36,892 nt of DNA, taken from NCBI GenBank assembly GCA_024642465.1, contig JAHEBA010000025.1, forward strand, positions 1 to 36,892, given 5' to 3'. The DNA is from Alphaproteobacteria bacterium (lineage in GTDB: Bacteria > Pseudomonadota > Alphaproteobacteria > Rhizobiales > Aestuariivirgaceae). The notes under the pieces were generated by a model. It was not told the origin of the DNA. It made no database searches and saw only the letters and a program-made list of their open reading frames with translations. How positions within the stretch are numbered: position 1 is the first letter of the stretch; every line of letters starts with the position of its first letter. Both the position numbers and the translations under genes were made by a program. Shown here piece by piece: positions 8,110 through 15,334 of the stretch.

Positions 8110-8199
8110 CCGTTCCCTTCGCCGGCATTACCCGTATCAGGTTCGATGGGTCGGCTTGTAATCAGCGCCTCTCAGCCCATGAAGCGGGCTCCCCAACGG
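8110..8199 (-). promoter_or_regulatory. TPP riboswitch (THI element)
   Basis: Read on the minus strand, the conserved thiamine pyrophosphate aptamer is complete: GGGGAGCC near the 5' side, GGGCTGAGAG (the pyrimidine-sensing CUGAGA), GACCC followed by GAACCTGAT, then GGGTAATGCCGGCGAAGGGA. The closing P1 helix pairs CCGTT (8199-8195) with AACGG (8114-8110). When TPP is abundant it should shut down thiYZX, located 107 bases downstream. Confidence 0.96.
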
Positions 8200-8209
8200 A
8201 TGGACGGTG

Positions 8210-8237
8210 AATATAGCGAATGCGCCTGCACCTGCAA
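8210..8237 (-). promoter_or_regulatory. Promoter of the thiYZX operon
   Basis: On the minus strand a TTGCAG -35 box (8237-8232), a 16-base spacer and a TATATT -10 box (8215-8210) place the transcript start a few bases before the riboswitch 5' end. The good -10 match and this position support the call. Confidence 0.65.
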
Positions 8238-8238
8238 G

Positions 8239-8258
8239 TCGTTCCTTTAAAAGAACGA
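8239..8258. promoter_or_regulatory. 20-bp near-perfect palindrome between divergent thi and met promoters
   Basis: TCGTTCCTTTAAAAGAACGA is self-complementary apart from one central pair (8245/8252). It begins one base from the -35 box of thiYZX and ends directly at the -35 box of the sulfhydrylase gene. This is the size and symmetry of a dimeric regulator's operator. I do not recognise the regulator. Confidence 0.55.
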
Positions 8259-8287
8259 TTGTTTGGAATGACGCCCTTTGCTAGAAG
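8259..8287 (+). promoter_or_regulatory. Promoter of the O-acetylhomoserine sulfhydrylase gene
   Basis: A TTGTTT -35 box (8259-8264), an exact 17-base spacer and a TAGAAG -10 box (8282-8287) predict a transcript start near 8294 and a leader of about 80 bases. I looked for a SAM-II type riboswitch in this leader and could not assemble one. Confidence 0.5.
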
Positions 8288-8376
8288 GCTGATCCGAAGT
8301 TTCATTGCCGCAATTCCGAACGGAAGGCTGGCAACCACTTTTCCTGGAATTGCTTCAGCGCGGGAGGATTTTCAAC

Positions 8377-9657
8377 ATGAGCGACAAGAAGCCTGGTTTC
8401 GACACCCTAGCCATCCATGCCGGCGCCAAGCCGGACCCGGCCACCGGCGCGCGCGCCACGCCGATCTACCAGACAACGTCATTCGTGTTCGATGATGCCC
8501 AGCATGCCGCCGACCTGTTCGCGCTGCGCGCCTTCGGCAATATTTACACCCGCATCATGAACCCGACCCAGGCCGTGCTGGAAGAGAAGGTGGCGGCGCT
8601 TGAAGGTGGCACCGCCGCGCTCGCAGTCGCCTCGGGTCACTCCGCACAGCTCATCATCTGCCATACCCTGATGCAGCCGGGCGACGAGATCGTCTGCGCC
8701 CGCCAGCTGTATGGCGGCTCGATCAACGCGTTCAACCATTCGTTCAAGTCGTTCGGCTGGAACGTGGTTTGGGCCGACATCGACGACATCAAGTCGTTCG
8801 AGAAGGCTGTCAGCAAGAAGACCAAGGCGATCTTCATCGAGTCCATCGCCAACCCGGGCGGCCGCGTCACTGACATCGAGGCAATCGCCAAGGTGGCGAA
8901 GAAGGCGCACGTCCCGCTGATCGTCGACAACACGCTTGCCTCGCCCTACCTCTGCCGGCCGATCGAGCACGGCGCCAACATTGTCGTTCAGTCGGCCACC
9001 AAGTTCCTCGGCGGCCACGGCAACTCGATGGGCGGCATCATCGTCGATGGCGGTAATTTCGATTGGGGCAAGAACAAGGGTCAGTTCCCGCTACTGAGCG
9101 AGCCCAACGCCTCCTACAACAGCATGGTGCTGTGGGAGACCTTCGGCAACATCGCGTTTGCAATTACCTGCCGCGTGCTGGGCCTGCGCGACCTCGGCCC
9201 CGCCATCTCGCCGTTCAATGCCTTCATGATCCTGACCGGCATGGAAACCCTGTCCTTGCGCATGCAGAAGCATTGCGACAACGCGCTGAAGGTTGCCAAG
9301 TGGCTGGCCAAGGACAAGCGCGTCGCCTGGGTCAGCTATGCCGCGCTGAAGGGCGACAAGGACTTCGAACTGCACCAGAAGTATTGCCCGAAGGGTGCGG
9401 GCGCGGTGTTCACCTTCGGGCTAAAGGGCGGCTACGATGCCGGTGTTTCGACCGTGTCTAAGGTCGAGCTGCTGTCGCACCTGGCCAATGTCGGCGACAC
9501 CCGTTCGCTGATTATCCACCCGGCCTCGACCACCCACTCGCAGCTGACGCCCGATCAGCTGAAGAAGGCGGGTGCGGGGCCTGACGTGGTACGCTTGTCA
9601 ATTGGCATCGAGGATGCGGCCGACATCATCGCCGATCTCAACCAGGCGATGAGCTGA
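8377..9657 (+). CDS. metY: O-acetylhomoserine sulfhydrylase (aminocarboxypropyltransferase)
   Basis: A 426-residue PLP enzyme of the Cys/Met metabolism family. It makes homocysteine from O-acetylhomoserine and sulfide in the cytoplasm, for methionine synthesis. The PLP lysine is Lys209 in VVQSATKFLGGHG. Other family marks are the N-terminal FDTLAIHAGAKPDPATGARA, the TPIYQTTSFVF motif, NIYTRIMNPTQAVLEEKVAALEGG, and a C-terminal THSQLTPDQLKKAG segment. The length matches the long MetY type rather than the shorter MetB/MetZ. ATG 8377 is chosen because GGAGG lies nine bases upstream; the frame is open further upstream, through the promoter. A related O-succinylhomoserine enzyme cannot be excluded from sequence alone. 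Confidence 0.92.
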   Translation: MSDKKPGFDTLAIHAGAKPDPATGARATPIYQTTSFVFDDAQHAADLFALRAFGNIYTRIMNPTQAVLEEKVAALEGGTAALAVASGHSAQLIICHTLMQPGDEIVCARQLYGGSINAFNHSFKSFGWNVVWADIDDIKSFEKAVSKKTKAIFIESIANPGGRVTDIEAIAKVAKKAHVPLIVDNTLASPYLCRPIEHGANIVVQSATKFLGGHGNSMGGIIVDGGNFDWGKNKGQFPLLSEPNASYNSMVLWETFGNIAFAITCRVLGLRDLGPAISPFNAFMILTGMETLSLRMQKHCDNALKVAKWLAKDKRVAWVSYAALKGDKDFELHQKYCPKGAGAVFTFGLKGGYDAGVSTVSKVELLSHLANVGDTRSLIIHPASTTHSQLTPDQLKKAGAGPDVVRLSIGIEDAADIIADLNQAMS

Positions 9658-9690
9658 GCCTTTACGCTTTCAGGTCATTGACCAAAAAGA

Positions 9691-9717
9691 AGCCCGCCGG
9701 AACAGTTCCGGCGGGCT
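9691..9717 (-). terminator. Rho-independent terminator of the BA14K gene
   Basis: A perfect 12-bp GC-rich stem (AGCCCGCCGGAA with TTCCGGCGGGCT) closes a 3-base loop. On the minus strand it is followed by TCTTTTTGG, the T-run of an intrinsic terminator, 22 bases after the BA14K stop. On the plus strand it also lies behind metY and may act there, though without a T-run. Confidence 0.85.
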
Positions 9718-9739
9718 GCCTTGTGCGACGGCGAGGCAA

Positions 9740-10195
9740 TCAGTAGCCGTCGTACGGCGAGTTGCACCGCTTGCGGGGCCCGTTGTAGGGCTGGAAGGTG
9801 TTGGTCTCATAATCGCAGCTGCGATAGCGGTCATCGCACCATCCGTAGTGTTCCGGCGGCAAGCCAGCGGCGTTGGCTGCTGCTCCGGCCGCAAGTGCAC
9901 CGAACGCGGCAAGCGGGAACCACCAGCCATTGGAGTGACGCCGGTAACCCGGACGCCAGTGGCGCGAACCACGGTGGCCACGCCAATGGTGCCGGCGCGA
10001 ACGATGCCGCATGGACCGCTTCTTCTTGCGGCGGTACTGCGCATCCACGACATCGGTGCTGGAGCCGATTCCATTGAGGATACCGGTGGATGCAGAGGTC
10101 ATGCCGGCGGGAGTAGCTGAGGCGACATTGATTGGTGCAGCTAGCATTGCTGTTGCTAGTGCCGTGATGGCAAGGGCGGAGGACTTGAACTTCAT
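9740..10195 (-). CDS. BA14K-family secreted protein
   Basis: A 151-residue exported protein. It has a signal peptide ([20 protein letters not shown], with a cleavable ASA further on), a very basic His/Arg-rich middle ([19 protein letters not shown]), a second short hydrophobic stretch ([14 protein letters not shown]), and a C-terminal BA14K motif [20 protein letters not shown] followed by [10 protein letters not shown]14K proteins are small immunoreactive, lectin-like surface proteins almost limited to Rhizobiales. The motif residues W, C, RYRS and the final Cys are conserved. The start has AAGGAG seven bases upstream. The gene is followed by a strong terminator and is probably monocistronic. 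Confidence 0.88.
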   Translation of the reverse strand: MKFKSSALAITALATAMLAAPINVASATPAGMTSASTGILNGIGSSTDVVDAQYRRKKKRSMRHRSRRHHWRGHRGSRHWRPGYRRHSNGWWFPLAAFGALAAGAAANAAGLPPEHYGWCDDRYRSCDYETNTFQPYNGPRKRCNSPYDGY

Positions 10196-10387
10196 TTTCT
10201 TGTCTCCTTGCTTGTTGCTGTCATGCCGAACCAATGGGTCGTGACCCTGTCAGGTTCCGTTCAAAAACCGGAGGCACCGAAAAATCATCAAGTCGCCACA
10301 ATTAGTTAGCTCCCTGCTCGACGCGGCCGCAGCGATCAACTAGGGTGGTTTCAAGAGGCAGCTTGGGGCAGGCACAGCCGGTTCATC

Positions 10388-11629
10388 ATGGGCAGTATCG
10401 GGGCAAGGACGTCATCCGGTTCGGGTGCGCTGGTCGACAGTGGCTATGCCTGGCGGCGGCTGCTGGTGTCGCTGCTGCTGGCCACCATTGGCGGTATCGG
10501 CCTGTGGTCGAGCGTGGTGGTGCTGCCCACCATCCAGGCCGAATTCGGCGTGAGCCGCGGCAGCGCATCGCTTCCCTATACCCTGACCCTGGTCGGCTTC
10601 GCTTTCGGCGGCATCGTGATGGGCCGGCTCGCGGACCGGTTTGGCATCATGGTGCCGTTGATGATCGGCGCGGTGATGCTGGGGCTTGGATATGCGCTGG
10701 CGGCGGTTACGCAGGACTACTGGCAGTTCCTTGCCGTGCAGGCGCTGCTGATCGGCATGGTGGGCAGCTCCGCCACATTCGGGCCACTGGTGGCGGACGT
10801 GTCTCACTGGTTCCTGCGGCGTCGTGGCATCGCAGTCGCCATCATCGCCAGTGGTAATTACCTGGCCGGCACTATCTGGCCACCGCTCTTGCAGTACGGC
10901 ATCGACACCATGGGCTGGCGGCAGTGCTATGGCATCATTGCGGTGGCGTGCGTGGTGACGATGGTGCCTCTGGCCTTGATGTTGAGGCTGAAGCCCGACG
11001 TGAGCCGGGATTCAAGGCCGGTCAGTGCCCGGCCAGCCCACTATCTGCCGGCTCCGAAGCCGGTGCTGCAAACGCTGCTGGTGCTCGCCGGCATTGCCTG
11101 TTGCGTGGCGATGTCGATGCCCCAGGTTCACATGGTGGCCTATTGCGGCGACCTGGGATACGGCTCGGCGCACGGTGCGCAGTTGCTCTCCGTCATGCTT
11201 GGGCTCGGCGTGGTGAGCCGGCTGGCTTCGGGCCTCATCGCCGACCGGATCGGCGGGGTTGGCACCATGCTGCTCGGCTCCACGCTGCAATGCCTCGCGC
11301 TGCTGCTGTATGTGCCGTTCGACGGGCTGATGTCGCTCTACATCGTTTCGGCGCTCTTCGGGCTGTCACAAGGCGGCATCGTGCCAAGCTATGCGCTGAT
11401 CGTGCGCGATTACTTTCCGGCGCGCGAGGCAGGCACCCGGGTTTCCGTCGTGCTGATGGCGACGGTGGTGGGCATGGCGCTTGGTGGCTGGGTGTCGGGC
11501 TTCATCTACGACATCACCGGTTCCTACCAGATGGCGTTCATGAACGGCATCGCCTGGAACCTGATCAACATGATGATCGGCGCGTGGCTGCTGTTCACGC
11601 GGATGAGCCTCTCGCCGCGTCCGGCCTGA
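10388..11629 (+). CDS. Major facilitator superfamily transporter
   Basis: A 413-residue membrane protein with the 12-helix MFS pattern. The first helix starts at LLVSLLLATIGGIGLWSSVV; the loop 2-3 signature is GRLADRFGI (residues about 79-87), repeated in the second half as GLIADRIGGVG. It resembles the monocarboxylate/oxalate-formate-type branch (FLRRRGIAVAIIASGNYLAGTIWP), but substrate and direction cannot be stated. The ATG at 10388 has no strong ribosome site, so a different start is possible. It stands alone, convergent with hemN, whose stop codon is seven bases away, and there is no terminator between them. Confidence 0.85.
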   Translation: MGSIGARTSSGSGALVDSGYAWRRLLVSLLLATIGGIGLWSSVVVLPTIQAEFGVSRGSASLPYTLTLVGFAFGGIVMGRLADRFGIMVPLMIGAVMLGLGYALAAVTQDYWQFLAVQALLIGMVGSSATFGPLVADVSHWFLRRRGIAVAIIASGNYLAGTIWPPLLQYGIDTMGWRQCYGIIAVACVVTMVPLALMLRLKPDVSRDSRPVSARPAHYLPAPKPVLQTLLVLAGIACCVAMSMPQVHMVAYCGDLGYGSAHGAQLLSVMLGLGVVSRLASGLIADRIGGVGTMLLGSTLQCLALLLYVPFDGLMSLYIVSALFGLSQGGIVPSYALIVRDYFPAREAGTRVSVVLMATVVGMALGGWVSGFIYDITGSYQMAFMNGIAWNLINMMIGAWLLFTRMSLSPRPA

Positions 11630-11636
11630 ACAGAAG

Positions 11637-12992
11637 TCATACCGCGCGAGAGTACCGCGCTCCGGAATCGTTCAGGTAAGCGTCGAAGCGCGCTGCCACG
11701 ATGCGCGCGAACGGACGGGCGTCTTCAGGAATGAAAAATTCCTCGCCATTCGCCTCGCACAGTCCGTCGCCCTCACAGGCGGCGACGCGGAGCGCCTCTG
11801 CCACGTAAGGCGTTGCAGTAGCGCCAAAGCGGTCTTCCAGCGTCTGGAACGTCAGCTTGAAGTCGCACATCAGCCGCTCGATCATCCAGCCGCGAATCTC
11901 GTCGTCGCGGCTCATGGCAAAGCCCTTGGCCGCCGGCAGAAGGCCGTTGGCGACTGCTGTCTGGTATTGTCCGGTTGGCACGATGTTCTGGATGTAGCCG
12001 CCGTCGAAACGCCCGATGGACGACGCGCCAAGCCCGATCAGCGTGCTGCACTGGTCGGTCACGTAGCCCTGGAAATTGCGGCGCAGGTGACCGGTGCGCG
12101 CCGCGATGGCAAGTTTGTCGTCCGGCCTGGCGAAATGATCGATGCCGATCTTCAGGTAGCCTGCATCCTCAAGCATGCGCGCTGCAAGTTCTGCCTGCTC
12201 GAAGCGCTCCAGCGCGCCGGGCAGGTCGTCCTCGCGGATCATCTGCTGGTGCTTCTTCATCCACGGCACATGGGCATAGCCGAACAGGGCAACCCGGTCG
12301 GGACTGATGCTGATCACCTTGTCGATGGTGCGGGCCAGCCGGTCGCGGGTCTGCAGAGGAAGGCCATACAGCGCGTCGATGTTGAGCGAGTGGATGCCCG
12401 CCTCGCGCAGTGCGGCCGCGACCTCGCGGGTCAGTTCGAAGGACTGGGGGCGGTTGATGGCGCGCTGGACCGTCTCGTCGAAGTCCTGGACGCCGATGCT
12501 GGCGCGGGTGAGGCCGATGATCTTCATGGCCTTCAGCGTGCCAGGCGTCACGTCCGAGGGATCGATCTCAACGCTGATCTCGCTGTCAGGCGTGAACACG
12601 AACGTGCCCTCCAGCGCTATGCGCAGGCGCTGGCAGTCTTCCGGGGTCAGTAGGCTGGGTGAGCCGCCGCCCAGGTGAAGCTGGCCCATTGGCGCGGCAG
12701 CATCGGTTCGTTCGGCCAGCAAGGCAATTTCCTGCTCAAGCGAACCGATGTAGCTGGTTATCGGATCATGCTTGGTGGTGTGCTTGGTGTGACAGCCGCA
12801 GAACCAGCAGAGCTTGTCGCAGAACGGGATGTGCGCATAGACGGAAACAGGCGTCTCGTCGTCGAGGCCGGCTAGCAGCTGCTGCATCAGGGCTGGCCCC
12901 GTGTCTGCCTTGAAGTGGGGCGCCGTCGGGTAGCTCGTGTAACGCGGTACGGGCTGGGCGAATTTTTCCAGGATGTGTGCTGCGTCAGGCAT
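11637..12992 (-). CDS. hemN: Oxygen-independent coproporphyrinogen III oxidase
   Basis: A 451-residue radical-SAM enzyme that decarboxylates coproporphyrinogen III to protoporphyrinogen IX without oxygen, in heme synthesis. The iron-sulfur cluster motif is HIPFCDKLCWFCGC with Cys58, Cys62 and Cys65, plus Cys67 as in true HemN. The N-terminal VPRYTSYPTAPHF and the GGGSPSLL SAM-binding segment are also typical; full length and Cys67 favour HemN over HemW. GGGGGAG lies seven bases upstream of the ATG. The perfect anaerobox at 13072-13085 shows that expression should rise when oxygen is low. Confidence 0.95.
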   Translation of the reverse strand: MPDAAHILEKFAQPVPRYTSYPTAPHFKADTGPALMQQLLAGLDDETPVSVYAHIPFCDKLCWFCGCHTKHTTKHDPITSYIGSLEQEIALLAERTDAAAPMGQLHLGGGSPSLLTPEDCQRLRIALEGTFVFTPDSEISVEIDPSDVTPGTLKAMKIIGLTRASIGVQDFDETVQRAINRPQSFELTREVAAALREAGIHSLNIDALYGLPLQTRDRLARTIDKVISISPDRVALFGYAHVPWMKKHQQMIREDDLPGALERFEQAELAARMLEDAGYLKIGIDHFARPDDKLAIAARTGHLRRNFQGYVTDQCSTLIGLGASSIGRFDGGYIQNIVPTGQYQTAVANGLLPAAKGFAMSRDDEIRGWMIERLMCDFKLTFQTLEDRFGATATPYVAEALRVAACEGDGLCEANGEEFFIPEDARPFARIVAARFDAYLNDSGARYSRAV

Positions 12993-13016
12993 GTGGCTGC
13001 TCCCCCGTCAGAAGAA

Positions 13017-13035
13017 TTGACACGAGGCGTGTCAA
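13017..13035. promoter_or_regulatory. Palindrome in the hemN leader
   Basis: TTGACACG (13017-13024) and CGTGTCAA (13028-13035) are perfectly complementary around a 3-base centre. It falls just downstream of the predicted hemN transcript start, so it could be a repressor operator or an 8-bp hairpin at the very 5' end of the mRNA. Confidence 0.55.
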
Positions 13036-13044
13036 CGGCAGATG

Positions 13045-13085
13045 ACGATAGGGGATCGCTGCTTTCAGGACTTGATGTGGATCAA
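13045..13085 (-). promoter_or_regulatory. FNR/FixK anaerobox and hemN promoter
   Basis: TTGATGTGGATCAA (13072-13085) matches the FNR/FixK consensus TTGAT-N4-ATCAA perfectly. On the minus strand a TATCGT -10 box (13050-13045) would place the transcript start near 13038 and the box centre about 41 bases upstream, the class II activator position. Confidence 0.88.
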
Positions 13086-13103
13086 GTCCGGCCGCCGGCT
13101 TTG

Positions 13104-14198
13104 TCAGGCAGTGGGAATGGCGCCCGCCGTTGAAGGGACGGACGACGCGGCGGTACTGACGAGATGCAGGTGCCAGATGCAGGCCGTCAGCAGAACAAGC
13201 GCGCCACCCTGGTGCATCAGGCCAAGGCTGATGGGCACCTGGGCGAGCAGGGTCCATATGCCGAGCCCGATCTGCGCGAGCACCGCCATGATAATGGCCA
13301 TGCCGGACATTCGCACGGAGGCCGGTGAGCTTTCTCCCATGGCGCGCACGGCCTGCCAGATGGCAAATGCCGCAATCAGGTAGGCAACCATGCGGTGCTG
13401 GAACTGTACGGTCAGCGCATTTTCGAAGAAGTTGCGCCAGGCCGGGTCCATGACCATGAGGCCCGAAGGAATGAACTTTCCGTCCATCAGCGGCCATGTG
13501 TTGTATGCCATGCCGGCATCGAGGCCTGCCACGAAGCCGCCCAGCGCGGTCTGGAAAACGATGAGGCCGATGAGAGCCAGCGCGCCGCCGCCGAGTGGAA
13601 TGCTCCAGGCAGCCGGGCGGCGCTGGTTGCCGTAGCCAAGCGCCGTCCAGATCAGGGCAGCAAAGATGACCGTTGCCAGGGTCAGGTGGGCCGACAACCG
13701 GTACTGGCTGACGTCGGTGCGCTCCACAAGGCCGGACATCACCATGTACCAGCCCAGTGCGCCTTGCAGGCCTCCGAGTACGAACAATGCAAGAAGCCGG
13801 GACACCTGTGACCGTTCCAGGCGTCCGGTGAGCCAGAAGAACATCAGCGGCACGAAGAATGCGAGGCCAATGGTGCGGCCGAGGAAGCGGTGACCCCATT
13901 CCCACCAGTAGATCAACTTGAACTCGTCCAGGCTCATGCCCTTGTTGATGAGCTGGTATTCCGGAATCTGGCGATATTTCTCCAGCGCTTCCAGCCAGTG
14001 GGCCTCGCTGAGCGGCGGAATGGCGCCGAGAAGCGGCTGCCATTCGGTGATGGACAAGCCTGAGTCAGTGAGCCGGGTCGCGCCACCGACAATGACCATG
14101 CAGAAGACCATGAAGGCGACAAACGCAAGCCAGGCCCGGACTGCCGGGCGTGCCGAAACCTGCTTTGCGCTGGCGGATGTTGTGTTGCTCATTGCCAT
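13104..14198 (-). CDS. ctaA: Heme A synthase (COX15/CtaA family)
   Basis: A 364-residue inner-membrane enzyme that oxidises the C8 methyl of heme O to make heme A for aa3-type cytochrome oxidase. It has eight hydrophobic segments and conserved family blocks: GGATRLTDSGLSITEWQPLLGAIPP, YWWEWGHRFLGR with one heme-ligand His, and LMHQGGALVLLTACIWHL near the end. The start is uncertain: ATG 14198 (MAMSNTT) and ATG 14192 are both possible, neither with a clear ribosome site, and the frame reaches further up to GTG 14246. The neighbouring gene downstream is hemN, also in heme metabolism, though the anaerobox between them suggests separate control. Confidence 0.93.
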   Translation of the reverse strand: MAMSNTTSASAKQVSARPAVRAWLAFVAFMVFCMVIVGGATRLTDSGLSITEWQPLLGAIPPLSEAHWLEALEKYRQIPEYQLINKGMSLDEFKLIYWWEWGHRFLGRTIGLAFFVPLMFFWLTGRLERSQVSRLLALFVLGGLQGALGWYMVMSGLVERTDVSQYRLSAHLTLATVIFAALIWTALGYGNQRRPAAWSIPLGGGALALIGLIVFQTALGGFVAGLDAGMAYNTWPLMDGKFIPSGLMVMDPAWRNFFENALTVQFQHRMVAYLIAAFAIWQAVRAMGESSPASVRMSGMAIIMAVLAQIGLGIWTLLAQVPISLGLMHQGGALVLLTACIWHLHLVSTAASSVPSTAGAIPTA

Positions 14199-14270
14199 TG
14201 AACTATTGCCCGGTGGCGGCGGTTTGAAGGCGTTACAGCGCCGCACCTCGGCGCAGCCAGCCGATCAGGC

Positions 14271-15287
14271 CTACTCGGCAGCGGCGCGGGCTTGTCCGGC
14301 CTGTTCGATCAGGTCAAGCGCATGGCGCAGCAGGCCGGTGCCGCTGCCCGGGGCGCGGGCATCTTCCGACAGCATCCGGCGCCAGTGCCGCCCGCCGTGA
14401 CAGCCGTGATACAGGCCCAGCATGTGCCGGGTGATGCGCGTCAGGTAATCGCCGCGGGCCAGGCGCTCTGCAATGTAGGGCATCATTGCTGTCACGGCCT
14501 GCGCCCGCGAGGAAACCGGGTTCTGCGGCTCGCCGAAAATGCGCCGGTCGACTTCGGCCAGCAGCCAGGGACGCTGATAGGCGGCGCGGCCCAGCATCAC
14601 GCCATCGACGTGCTGCAGGTGGTCAAGTGACTGGTCCAGGTCCTCGATGCCGCCATTGATGACGATGGTCAGATCTGGCCGCGCCTGCTTCAGCCGGTAC
14701 ACGCGGCGGTAATCGAGCGGCGGGATGTCACGGTTCTCCTTTGGCGAGAGACCCTGCAGCCAGGCCTTGCGGGCGTGCACGATGAAGGTGGTGCAGCCTG
14801 CGCCCGCCACCGTTGAGATGAAGCGGTTGAAGTCTTCCTCGGCGTCCTGGTCGTCGATGCCGATACGGCATTTGACGGTGACGGGCACCTTCACCGCCTT
14901 CAGCATGGCCTCGACGCCGCGGGCCACAGTGTCCGGTTCGGCCATCAGGCAGGCACCGAAGCGCCCCGACTGCACACGGTCCGACGGGCATCCGCAGTTG
15001 AGGTTGATCTCGTCGTAGCCTTCGCCCTCGCCGATGCGGGCAGCCTCGGCCAGCTCTGCCGGATCCGAGCCGCCAAGCTGCAAGGCGACCGGGTGCTCGG
15101 CATCGCTGAAACCCATCAGGTGCTCGCGGTCGCCGTGGATCACCGCGCCTGTGGTCAGCATTTCCGTATAGAGCAGGGCGCGCGCGCTCAACTGCCGGTG
15201 AAACATCCGGCAGTGGCGGTCGGTCCAGTCCATCATGGGCGCGACCGAGAAACGGCGGCCCAGGTCTGCTTTTGCGTTGCTGCTCAT
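14271..15287 (-). CDS. dusA: tRNA-dihydrouridine synthase A
   Basis: A 338-residue flavoenzyme that reduces uridine to dihydrouridine in the D-loop of tRNAs. Family blocks are clear: RFSVAPMMDWTDRHCRMFHR, LYTEMLTTGAV, VALQLGGSDPAEL, and NLNCGCPSDRVQSGRFGACL with the catalytic Cys in FGACL. Later come VTVKCRIGID and INGGIEDLDQ. GRAAYQRPWLLAEVD marks the DusA subgroup. ATG 15287 is preferred because AGG lies a few bases upstream; in-frame starts at 15299 and 15308 give slightly longer products. It lies 47 bases behind tonB in the same direction and may be read through from the B12 operon. Confidence 0.93.
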   Translation of the reverse strand: MSSNAKADLGRRFSVAPMMDWTDRHCRMFHRQLSARALLYTEMLTTGAVIHGDREHLMGFSDAEHPVALQLGGSDPAELAEAARIGEGEGYDEINLNCGCPSDRVQSGRFGACLMAEPDTVARGVEAMLKAVKVPVTVKCRIGIDDQDAEEDFNRFISTVAGAGCTTFIVHARKAWLQGLSPKENRDIPPLDYRRVYRLKQARPDLTIVINGGIEDLDQSLDHLQHVDGVMLGRAAYQRPWLLAEVDRRIFGEPQNPVSSRAQAVTAMMPYIAERLARGDYLTRITRHMLGLYHGCHGGRHWRRMLSEDARAPGSGTGLLRHALDLIEQAGQARAAAE

Positions 15288-15334
15288 GGTGCCTGTCATA
15301 CAGGGCAAGCGGGTTGCCTGCCAAGCGGTTGAAG

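Noticed and set aside
8294..8376. A SAM-II or SAM-I riboswitch in the metY leader
   Set aside because: Fragments such as GGCTGGCAACC look tempting, but the conserved GCTAAA downstream element and the matching first helix could not be found.
12985..14043. A 352-codon minus-strand frame overlapping ctaA
   Set aside because: It is an offset frame of ctaA, rich in Arg/Pro/His, without any membrane or domain pattern; ctaA itself is well supported.
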